From the NCBI RefSeq assembly GCF_001952855.1, contig NZ_LPNO01000052.1, positions 364,556-402,092 on the forward strand: 37,537 nt of DNA. The letters are read 5' to 3'. The position numbers were made by a program, and so were the translations under genes. Shown in pieces: positions 31,688-37,537 of the stretch. The notes beneath the pieces were generated by a model, which saw nothing but the letters and a program-made list of their open reading frames with translations, had not been told where the DNA came from and ran no database searches. The stretch is from Pseudomonas sp. ATCC PTA-122608 (lineage in GTDB: Bacteria; Pseudomonadota; Gammaproteobacteria; Pseudomonadales; Pseudomonadaceae). The stretch's first letter is position 1. Each line of letters begins with the position of its first letter.

Positions 31688-31779
31688 TATTAAATCCTCA
31701 TTTCTGTGTATTAATGAAAATATTTTATTAATTAAATAACAGAGCCTTATTAATCTGTGCAAACCGAACACATAAAGTG

Positions 31780-31921
31780 ACTTTGAACATCATTATTATT
31801 ATGCTCAAAAAAACAGCAAACCTCAAATTTGTGATTTAAATGCCCTTTCAACGTCAAATTTATAATGTTCATAATTAAGGCAAAAAAACTTTGAACATAA
31901 TTTTCGTTACTTTGACCGATA
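31780..31921. repeat. Iteron-like repeats (ACTTTGAACAT)
   Basis: ACTTTGAACAT occurs at 31780-31790 and 31888-31898; an inverted partial copy (ATGTTCA, 31865-31871) lies between and a degenerate copy (ACTTTGACCGAT) at 31909-31920. Few and unevenly spaced for classical iterons. Confidence 0.45.
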
Positions 31922-32073
31922 GTCCAGCCCTTTAAATTCAGGGGGGTGCTTGATATACGCGGGCGCACGCATCACGCGCTAAAGAAAAAGCCAACATCTT
32001 AAAAACATTAGGACCGTGGAAATGTAATGGCACTTTTATTCAAATATGAAAACTTGATATAGGGAACAAAAAA

Positions 32074-32184
32074 ATGGGAACTGGAAAGCAGACTTTCCAA
32101 AAGAAAATATTGTTTGATTTAGAAATACTACTTATTAGAAACCACTCGCTACGCGGCAAGGGAGAACAAGTCATGCTAAATTAG
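32074..32184 (+). CDS. Possible 36-aa peptide
   Basis: MGTGKQTFQKKILFDLE... preceded by AGGGA 8 nt before the ATG. Basic and helical. Supported only by the ribosome site; it may be chance in the candidate origin region. Confidence 0.2.
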   Translation: MGTGKQTFQKKILFDLEILLIRNHSLRGKGEQVMLN

Positions 32185-32301
32185 TTAAAACCCATAACCC
32201 TACCCGCCCAGCTGACTCTTTCAAGATTAAAGCAAAAGCGATTAAATGCTTATTAGTTTTTAGAATGATTTAGCTAAAGAGTAAATATGAGCATTCTCGT
32301 G

Positions 32302-32310
32302 TGGTATAAT
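32302..32310 (+). promoter_or_regulatory. Extended -10 promoter motif TGGTATAAT
   Basis: 25 bp before the TTG start at 32336; the spacing supports that unusual start codon. Confidence 0.7.
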
Positions 32311-32330
32311 TGTGGAATAACAATCCACAA
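32310..32330. promoter_or_regulatory. Inverted repeat over the methylase transcription start
   Basis: TTGTGGA / TCCACAA, perfect 7-bp arms with a 7-bp spacer, covering the predicted start of transcription. A repressor site or an mRNA 5' hairpin; autoregulation by the methyltransferase is possible. Confidence 0.45.
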
Positions 32331-32335
32331 CCAAA

Positions 32336-33361
32336 TTGAGAACACTTATAAAATGGGCAGGAGGTAAGACTTCAGAGCTACAAATCATCAAAAAACACAT
32401 ACCAAAAAAATTCGACAGAGTAATAGAACCATTCGTGGGTGGTGGCGCAGTATTTCTAGCATTAGAATCGAATCAGTCAATCCTGAATGATTTCAACCGT
32501 GAATTAATCAGATTTTACGAAATCATCAAATCAAGCGAATTTGAGCAATTTAAGTCAATTCTCACTCAATTACACAATGAAAGGCTCAAAGCTTTAAATT
32601 TGGAGGTAAATGATACTTTTTTAGACGTTGCATCTAAAATCAACCAACACCATTCTTTCAAGAAATATCTAAACCGTGAATTCAAGTCGAAGCTTGCACG
32701 TATCGACAAGCTGAATCTCGCCAGAGCCTCTGTGAACGATTCGCCACTCTCATACGATGAAGTGGCTGTTCAGTACAGAACGAGCGTCACAGGCGCGTTG
32801 TACTATGTCTGGCGTGAGATATACAACGAAGCCCACCACGCGAACGCACTTGACGTGAATCACATCGCTCACTGGTACGCAGTGAAGCAATTTGCCTTCT
32901 CAGGCATGACACGCTACTCAGAATCCGGCAATTTCAACGTGCCTTATGCTGGTATCTCATACGATTCCCGCTCATTGATTCACAACCTAGACGCTATGGA
33001 ATCCGCTCACAATTCGCAATTTTTCCAAAACACCCACTTCAATACAAGTGATTTCGAAGAGTTTTTCAAGCACTTTGATTATTTTGCCGAGAATGATTTT
33101 GTATTTATTGACCCACCTTACGATGATGGATTCAGTAAATACAATTCAGATAGAGATTTTACGAGAGAAGATCAGATCAGGTTGCGAGACACGCTTTTGA
33201 AATACAAAGCTAACGTGATGGTGTTAGTGAAAGAGACTGATATAATTTTCAGCCTCTATTCAGAAAGATTCAACGTAGTACGGTTCGATAAAAATTATAG
33301 CGTGAATCTTAAAAACAGAAATCAACAAGGCGTGCAACACTTGATAATTACAAATTACTAG
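32336..33361 (+). CDS. D12-class DNA adenine methyltransferase (Dam-like)
   Basis: 341 aa from a TTG start: an in-frame stop lies just upstream and the family N-terminus (TLIKWAGGK) follows directly. Motifs: KWAGGK and IEPFVGGGAVF (about 30-40) for S-adenosylmethionine; FSGMTRYSESGNFNVPYA (about 189-206); VFIDPPYDDGFSKY (about 256-269) with the DPPY motif followed by DFTREDQIRL, as in Dam/DpnII-type enzymes that methylate GATC. Transfers a methyl group to the N6 of adenine. No restriction endonuclease nearby, so it is an orphan. Its likely jobs are protection of transferred DNA and control of GATC-bearing promoters such as those at 28171 and 28855; the specificity is inferred. Convergent with 33364 at only 2 bp. 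Confidence 0.93.
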   Translation: MRTLIKWAGGKTSELQIIKKHIPKKFDRVIEPFVGGGAVFLALESNQSILNDFNRELIRFYEIIKSSEFEQFKSILTQLHNERLKALNLEVNDTFLDVASKINQHHSFKKYLNREFKSKLARIDKLNLARASVNDSPLSYDEVAVQYRTSVTGALYYVWREIYNEAHHANALDVNHIAHWYAVKQFAFSGMTRYSESGNFNVPYAGISYDSRSLIHNLDAMESAHNSQFFQNTHFNTSDFEEFFKHFDYFAENDFVFIDPPYDDGFSKYNSDRDFTREDQIRLRDTLLKYKANVMVLVKETDIIFSLYSERFNVVRFDKNYSVNLKNRNQQGVQHLIITNY

Positions 33362-33363
33362 TT

Positions 33364-34278
33364 CTACTCTTTAAATCTTTCTGCAATATCTTCGATTCGA
33401 TCTTGCAGAGGCGCATCAAACCTTATGGAAAAGGTCAGGCTGTAATTTTCATCTTCAAATACAACCCAGCAGCCAGCTTCGTCAAAAGCTTCTTCAAAGT
33501 CATGTACCACGAAACTGTATTTTTTTGCCGATTCGTCGTTAGGGAAATGAAATTCAGGAATTACTGATATCTTGTATCTAAAAGAAATATCTTTTCGTGT
33601 GTCCGAGGATTCAGCACGAATATGAACATATTGCCGTTCAGGATCAAGATATTCTTCAGAATCATCGAGTTCATAAATTTGGTTCGTGTAATAAATATAT
33701 GGAATGTCACGCCCCATAAATCCATTATCTCGCATTCCATGCATTGACACGGTTTCGCCACTCAGCTTATTTTTAAATGACGCTTCTATCGGGTAAAATT
33801 CCATGTGGTGATGTAGGTCTTTGAGTTTTCCACGGAACCTTGTAAATGCAGTGTTATAAGCGCTTTCACTGTTTACCTTGACGTAAATCCTAATAGTGCA
33901 AGCCTCACAAGGAATTTCAAAAACTCTATAAATCTCATCGTCCTCTTCAAAATCATAGGAGCGGTATGTACCATCAGGAATGATAAACCGAGCAGTATCG
34001 TCAGTTTCATCATCCCATTTTTCTTTCACTTTGTTTTTGTTCTTATAAACCAGCTTTATCGCGCAATCTTGCTGATGAAGAATTACACCAAAAAATCCTT
34101 CTAGGTCTTGTATTGATACAGATAGATTTTCTGAAATTCCAGAATTATCAAAATACTGAATTTTATGATGTATTGATTTATAGGTGTCAAGACCGGAATG
34201 CTGAATCTCAACAGACAAAATTCTTTCTAACTTGTAAGATCTGACAAGTTCTTCAAGAAATATATTTGACTGACTCAT
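33364..34278 (-). CDS. Protein of unknown function, paralogue of 34278-35213
   Basis: 304 aa, soluble, acidic, beta-rich. It shares with its neighbour the block DN-GISENL-x-I (about 43-55), a following strand ending in a Glu/Asp-rich segment, and LKDLH---FYPIEASFKNKLSGE (about 151-174). No family recognised and no signal peptide. Starts within TAATG, sharing one base with the upstream stop, so the two genes are coupled. The Asp/Glu content is high, but a defence or DNA-mimic role would be a guess. The stop is 2 bp from the convergent methyltransferase stop, with no terminator between. Confidence 0.82.
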   Translation of the reverse strand: MSQSNIFLEELVRSYKLERILSVEIQHSGLDTYKSIHHKIQYFDNSGISENLSVSIQDLEGFFGVILHQQDCAIKLVYKNKNKVKEKWDDETDDTARFIIPDGTYRSYDFEEDDEIYRVFEIPCEACTIRIYVKVNSESAYNTAFTRFRGKLKDLHHHMEFYPIEASFKNKLSGETVSMHGMRDNGFMGRDIPYIYYTNQIYELDDSEEYLDPERQYVHIRAESSDTRKDISFRYKISVIPEFHFPNDESAKKYSFVVHDFEEAFDEAGCWVVFEDENYSLTFSIRFDAPLQDRIEDIAERFKE

Positions 34279-35213
34279 TAACTATCTGCCTTGGTATAAC
34301 GATTATTAAACATATTACCCCAAGACTCATCTATGGGCTTATTATAGTTTATGACAAAATCAACCTTGAAATCATCGTCTTCAATCGTAAATTGAGCATC
34401 ATCTTTTCCAATTTTTTCACTATAATATTTGTTAAGAACAACTGGACCTATGACTGGTGCTTTATCGCGCTCTACGACTGTGAAGAATCGAACATGCATT
34501 TTATGCAAATCATCAATTAAATAGTCACCATCCTGCACCATAGAATAAGGGACTGTCGAAATCCTGATTTTTTGTCCGAGACAAGTACCTTCGTCAATAT
34601 TGTCCATGCCAATTGCATGCATGTCTTGAAAATTTCGAGAGGTAGACCCAATTTTGAGATTTTCAAAAATCTGTGATTCACTCGTTTTCTTATTAGTGAA
34701 TTTAACATCAACAAAATGGTAATTCAGCTTCCATTTCAGATCTTCAAGAAGGGACAAATGATGAACAAAATGTCTATTGTTATATTCATCACCATTGAAT
34801 CGTTCAATTCTGGTATTCCTGCTTTCCTCTAACGATTCCTTCCATTTTTTTACAACCATTTTCACAACAAACTTATTGTTATCCAGTAAAAATACAAATT
34901 CACCATCACTTTCTTCAAATCGTATTTCTTTACTTTCAAATAAATGATTGTGCAGGTCATGACCATCAGTAAAGCTAGATGTTGAAATCAACAATTCATT
35001 ATCTTTTTCATGCAGTGTTATTTTGAAGGATGAATCACTACAGAGAATGGCTATAGCTAAATTTTCTGAAATCCCGCGATTATCCCAAACCAGAACACTT
35101 TCTGACTTTTTAATCAAAGGTTTTTTATCTACAAGTTTTGCTTCAACATGCATAACACGTTGTTCGCGGTACAAATCAAGAAAATTTAGCAAGAATTCCT
35201 TTGAAGATTTCAT
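34278..35213 (-). CDS. Protein of unknown function, paralogue of 33364-34278
   Basis: 311 aa, soluble, beta-rich. Shares DNRGISENLAIAI (about 44-56) and LLEDLKWKLNYHFVDVKFTNKKTSE (about 156-180) with the following gene; overall identity is low, so the duplication is old. GGAG stands 5-6 nt before the ATG at 35213. It lies 21 bp after the stop of the element-borne psiE, so psiE and the pair may be one transcript. No family recognised. Confidence 0.82.
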   Translation of the reverse strand: MKSSKEFLLNFLDLYREQRVMHVEAKLVDKKPLIKKSESVLVWDNRGISENLAIAILCSDSSFKITLHEKDNELLISTSSFTDGHDLHNHLFESKEIRFEESDGEFVFLLDNNKFVVKMVVKKWKESLEESRNTRIERFNGDEYNNRHFVHHLSLLEDLKWKLNYHFVDVKFTNKKTSESQIFENLKIGSTSRNFQDMHAIGMDNIDEGTCLGQKIRISTVPYSMVQDGDYLIDDLHKMHVRFFTVVERDKAPVIGPVVLNKYYSEKIGKDDAQFTIEDDDFKVDFVINYNKPIDESWGNMFNNRYTKADS

Positions 35214-35234
35214 ACGGACTCCATATATACTGAC

Positions 35235-35684
35235 TTAGTTTTCTGATTTTTCTTTTATGCTTGGGTATTTTGAGGAAGAATATCGAACGACAAGAATTGA
35301 AATTGCCAATAGCAAAACACCACCGCAAACATAGATGATTCCCATGTCTGGCGCATTGTGATGAGAAACATCACTAATCAGCAAACGAATCAAAGCCGTT
35401 ACGCCGATATAAAGCAAAAATCTCAGAGGCATATGGTTTGTTTTAAAATAAATGCCCGTCATCGCCAGTAATTCAAGATAAATAAACAACAATAAAATAT
35501 CATCAACAGAAATTTTTGGTTGTTGGAGCATTCCCAAGAATGACGATACACCCGCATAAACGGTAACAGCACCAATTCCGAAAAGTGCTAAATAATGAAA
35601 GCTTTCAACGAATAAATTACCGACAGAATCAGCCCCGCCGTGGATTTTTTTGCGCAGGGAATCCGCCCATTTGACTTCTGACAT
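35235..35684 (-). CDS. psiE: PsiE-family membrane protein (element copy, intact)
   Basis: 149 aa from the ATG at 35684 (AGGTG 8 nt before; a GTG at 35690 is possible). Four membrane spans of the PsiE family: FHYLALFGIGAVTVYAG, ILLLFIYLELLAMTGIY, FLLYIGVTALIRLLI and GIIYVCGGVLLLAISILVV, with the conserved ISDVSHH between the last two. PsiE is named for induction by phosphate starvation in E. coli; its biochemical role is unknown. Its codons are AT-rich like the element, unlike the truncated chromosomal copy next to it (35749-36072), so this copy travelled with the element and may replace the broken one. Confidence 0.92.
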   Translation of the reverse strand: MSEVKWADSLRKKIHGGADSVGNLFVESFHYLALFGIGAVTVYAGVSSFLGMLQQPKISVDDILLLFIYLELLAMTGIYFKTNHMPLRFLLYIGVTALIRLLISDVSHHNAPDMGIIYVCGGVLLLAISILVVRYSSSKYPSIKEKSEN

Positions 35685-35724
35685 GCTCACAGCACCTTGT
35701 ATAGAAAATAACCAAATTTGGTAG

Positions 35725-35797
35725 ACGGTTTTTCAGCCAGAAAATCGGTCAGGCAGACCATAACCCAGCAGATACGGGGCTTGCACGGTTTTTCAGC
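35725..35797. repeat. 13-bp direct repeat near element boundary
   Basis: ACGGTTTTTCAGC at 35725-35737 and 35785-35797, exactly 60 bp apart, in the non-psiE sequence next to the psiE break. Could be part of an end-recognition site. Confidence 0.5.
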
Positions 35798-36072
35798 GAC
35801 TCAAATAAATTGTTAGAAACGTTGATCTTCGTCTTGAAGTAAATCCCGACCATCGCCCCCAGTTCCAGGTAGATGAACAGCAGCAAGATGTCATCGATCT
35901 TGATGTGCCCCGTTTCCAGCATCCCCAGAAACTCCATAACCGCTGCATAGGCGGTCACCGCACCAATGGCGAACAGCGCCAGGTAGTGGAACGTCTCGAC
36001 GAACAGATTTCCCAAGGACTCGGCCAGTTGGTGCACGGTCTTGCGCAGGTTTTCAGCCCAGTTGATTTTCAC
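35749..36072 (-). pseudogene. psiE: Chromosomal psiE truncated at the element boundary
   Basis: GTG start at 36072 with AGGAAG upstream. Codons 1-81 match PsiE (NLFVETFHYLALFAIGAVTAYAA, DDILLLFIYLELGAMVGIYFKT), with GC-rich Pseudomonas codons. After FKT the family sequence should continue N-HMP-RFL and two more membrane spans; instead 26 unrelated residues (KINVSNNLFESL...) lead to a stop. Break at ~35827-35830. The missing C-terminal half is expected at the other end of the inserted element, beyond the window. The product would have only two of four spans and is probably inactive. Confidence 0.88.
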
Positions 36073-36211
36073 GATGATACTTCCTTAGGTCGGCTCGACC
36101 GGATAATGCGGGTTGGACGTGACGGTTTCCCTGCATGCAGAAAAAAGGCCAGGGAACAGGGAGTGAGATGGTGGCGGGGTGATATGAGGCACTTATCTTG
36201 CTGCTTGATGA

Positions 36212-36334
36212 TCGTTCCCACGCTCTGCGTGGGAATACCGCCCCGGACGCTCCGCGTCCCATGCCCAATGGTTTCGAGTAGAGGTGACGCGGAGCGTCGC
36301 GGTATGCATTCCCACGCAGAGCGTGGGAATGATC
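36212..36334. repeat. Large inverted repeat (REP-like) of the Pseudomonas chromosome
   Basis: Arms contain GTTCCCACGCTCTGCGTGGGAA and GACGCTCCGCGTC and their complements, around a ~27-bp centre. Such elements are abundant in intergenic DNA of P. fluorescens-group genomes and support the host call. Confidence 0.8.
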
Positions 36335-36355
36335 CAGGTGACCGGGTGATTTAGG

Positions 36356-36691
36356 TCAGGTCGGGGCGACTTGATCCAACGCTTGATCGACCAATAACCC
36401 ACTCATTTCGAGCAGTTGGTGGATCGCCAGAAGCAAACTTCGCTGTGGGCCCTCAAGCTCAAAAGCCAGGCTACAGGCCATTTCACGGGCACTGTTCAAG
36501 GTTTCGCTGGCGTTGGCGAGTAACGTTTCCGTGTCGGCATTGGGCGTAACGCTGAAAAGAATCGAGGAGGATTCGGGAGGTGGTTCAGGTGTTTCAGGGC
36601 GCAGATAGTGATCAATGGCGCGGTTGGCTGCGGCTTGAAGACGGGTGTCAGTGTGTGAATCGTAAGGGGGACTTGGGGTAAGCTTTTTCAT
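36356..36691 (-). CDS. DUF6124 (DUF3077) family protein
   Basis: 111 aa. Typical of this Pseudomonas-restricted family: LQAAANRAIDHYLRP (about 19-33), then SILFSVTPNADTETLLANASETLNSAREMA (about 43-72), then FELEGPQRSLLLAIHQLLEMSGLLVDQALDQV (about 77-108). Function unknown; helical, soluble. GC-rich codons mark it as chromosomal, outside the element. Confidence 0.88.
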   Translation of the reverse strand: MKKLTPSPPYDSHTDTRLQAAANRAIDHYLRPETPEPPPESSSILFSVTPNADTETLLANASETLNSAREMACSLAFELEGPQRSLLLAIHQLLEMSGLLVDQALDQVAPT

Positions 36692-36745
36692 GGCACAGAC
36701 TCTTTCGTATTAAGGGCCGTCCCCATCTGCCGCCAAGCAGATTGG

Positions 36746-36940
36746 GTGACGGATTGCACAAGGTTGGCGGACCGGTACGAAAGAAGAAAACCGGCACCCC
36801 GAAGGGTCCATGCGCAACCCGTCATGACACAGGAATACAAACGCCAGGAAGCGTCTGCAATCTTGTTGGGACGTTGTTACGCCTTTCGTTACCGAGCCGC
36901 CAAGCCCGTTCGCTGCATTTGCAGCGCCCGAGGAAGGTAA
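36746..36940 (+). CDS. Possible small Arg-rich protein (64 aa), doubtful
   Basis: A GTG-started frame in the ~370-bp gap before the LexA box. Arg/Cys-rich (RCYAFRYRAAKPVRCICSARGR) with no recognised family and no good ribosome site. The composition may only reflect GC-rich non-coding DNA. I see nothing else definite in 36692-37064. Confidence 0.2.
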   Translation: MTDCTRLADRYERRKPAPRRVHAQPVMTQEYKRQEASAILLGRCYAFRYRAAKPVRCICSARGR

Positions 36941-37064
36941 GCGAACGGACGAAACCGGCGCAACCCCGGCAAGTTGTCAGAAATTTCTCTTGCTGCAAAC
37001 CCCCGGATTCCAACTACATTGAAAAGCCACTACCCAAAGCCCATGGATTGGCTTATGCTTTTAG

Positions 37065-37080
37065 CTGTATATAAATACAG
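37065..37080. promoter_or_regulatory. LexA box (SOS operator)
   Basis: CTGTATATAAATACAG, a perfect match to the CTGT-N8-ACAG consensus, 76 bp upstream of the yebG start. LexA would repress yebG until DNA damage. Confidence 0.93.
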
Positions 37081-37156
37081 TAGTCGCGAGAACGCTTGGC
37101 GACACCCGAACCAAGGGCAACTCCCTTCAATACTGCACCGATGACGAGGCCGAAAA

Positions 37157-37417
37157 ATGGCTGTTGAAACCCTGTATCGCAGTACCCGTGACCTGGAGAC
37201 TACATTCGTGGATCGCAAACTTGCCGACGCACACGACCAGATGCTTGAACTGGCAGAGTCCCTGATGGAAGTGCTGTTGAAAAACGTCGAAGGCTTGAGC
37301 GAGAAGCAGGCAGAAGATGCCGGTATTTTCATGGCCAAGAACCGCGCGGCGTTTGCGGCGGCGTTCAAGAACAATGCGAGTGCGTTGGCGGAGATTGGGC
37401 AGCCAGCGGCTGAGTGA
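37157..37417 (+). CDS. yebG: YebG-family SOS-inducible protein
   Basis: 86 aa, family length. MAVETLYRSTRDLETTFVDRKLADAHDQMLELAESL (1-36) matches the YebG pattern MAVE-xY-xxRDgxexxtFxxKkeADAyDkmLDxAdxL, followed by a helical C-terminus (EKQAEDAGIFMAKNRAAFAAAF). YebG is a small DNA-damage-induced protein of unclear function. The upstream LexA box at 37065-37080 supports SOS control. Chromosomal codon use. Confidence 0.9.
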   Translation: MAVETLYRSTRDLETTFVDRKLADAHDQMLELAESLMEVLLKNVEGLSEKQAEDAGIFMAKNRAAFAAAFKNNASALAEIGQPAAE

Positions 37418-37465
37418 TGCATTGCCGGTAGTGGCGAAAGGGCTTGTTGTGGCCGAGGGCGCTTG

Positions 37466-37537
37466 CTGTGGCGAGGGAGCTTGCTCCCGCTGGAGTGCGC
37501 AGCGCTCCCAAGCTTTTGGGTCTGCTGCGCAGCCCAG
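37466..37537. repeat. Pseudomonas REP-type sequence
   Basis: GTGGCGAGGGAGCTTGCTCCCGCTGG-type palindrome (GGGAGC-TT-GCTCCC) after yebG, the common REP unit of P. fluorescens-group genomes, followed by further GC-rich inverted sequence running to the window edge. Confidence 0.75.

Larger units (their letters stand above)
31650..32335. other. AT-rich gene-free region, candidate replication origin
   Basis: About 690 bp without a convincing gene between the replication module (-) and the methyltransferase gene (+). It holds ACTTTGAACAT-type repeats in 31780-31921, long A/T tracts, and a short GC-rich island (about 31958-31979). This order (AT-rich DNA plus repeats beside replication-type genes) is what an origin looks like, but origin activity is inference. 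Confidence 0.45.

Noticed and set aside
31750..31968. 72-codon minus-strand frame in the candidate origin gap
   Set aside because: Runs through the iteron-like repeats, no ribosome site, odd composition (His/Cys/Asn-rich); more likely chance.
1..35830. Integrase, relaxase, transposase, tRNA or rRNA genes in the element
   Set aside because: Looked for and none recognised in this window, so the mode of mobility cannot be named from it.
35235..36072. Two psiE copies read as simple tandem duplication
   Set aside because: Codon use differs sharply between copies and one is cut at a sharp breakpoint with unrelated sequence after it, which fits insertion rather than duplication.
36053..36402. Frames across 36.05-36.40 kb on both strands
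   Set aside because: Arise from the palindromic REP-like repeat; no ribosome sites and compositionally non-coding.

Overview
The window looks like a Pseudomonas chromosome (right end) carrying a long, lower-GC mobile element (left ~35.8 kb). The host call rests on the right flank: a psiE-type gene, a DUF6124/DUF3077-type gene, a yebG gene behind a consensus LexA box, and REP-like repeats typical of the P. fluorescens group. The other end of the element lies outside the window. I see no integrase, relaxase, coupling protein or secretion ATPase here, so whether it is an ICE, an integrated plasmid or an island cannot be decided from this window alone.

Layout. 1-5.5 kb: a 538-aa unknown protein and a coupled partial gene, divergent from a pair of paralogous coiled-coil/linker proteins, then a HEPN-like protein, a helical unknown protein behind an 11-bp phased repeat array, and a 100-aa protein. 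5.6-10.7 kb: higher-GC cargo with ordinary Shine-Dalgarno sites: a HigB/HigA (PumAB-like) toxin-antitoxin pair, a secreted DUF2845 protein, and a DNA-repair group (SRAP/YedK protein, LigD, DUF2188 protein). 10.8-15.5 kb: small acidic unknown proteins, one of them broken by a 7-bp duplication, an orphan D12-class adenine methyltransferase, and two tiny coupled genes. 15.8-24.2 kb (+): probable conjugation block with two tandem DotA/TraY-like polytopic proteins, a small membrane protein, small unknown proteins and an ArdC-like antirestriction protein. 24.3-28.9 kb (-): a 991-aa secreted cysteine-module surface protein, a small secreted protein, two 148-aa-class proteins behind GATC palindromes, and a candidate small RNA. 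28.9-32.3 kb (-): a probable replication module (primase/RepB-like protein, four winged-helix-like proteins, iteron-like AT-rich gap). 32.3-35.7 kb: a second adenine methyltransferase, two paralogous unknown proteins and an intact element-borne psiE. 35.75 kb on: chromosomal psiE truncated after codon ~81, then chromosome.

Working together: the gene set fits a self-maintaining conjugative element: replication module, mating apparatus with a surface protein, antirestriction (ArdC plus orphan methyltransferases), an addiction module, and DNA-end and abasic-site repair cargo.

The most striking untaught signal is a family of extended -10 promoters (AATGNTATAAT-like, no visible -35). They stand 23-29 bp before the start codons of at least eleven element genes and are followed by short A/C-rich leaders, most lacking a Shine-Dalgarno sequence. 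The same motif also stands, without a nearby start codon, before a hairpin-rich segment that ends in an intrinsic terminator: a candidate ~120-nt small RNA.
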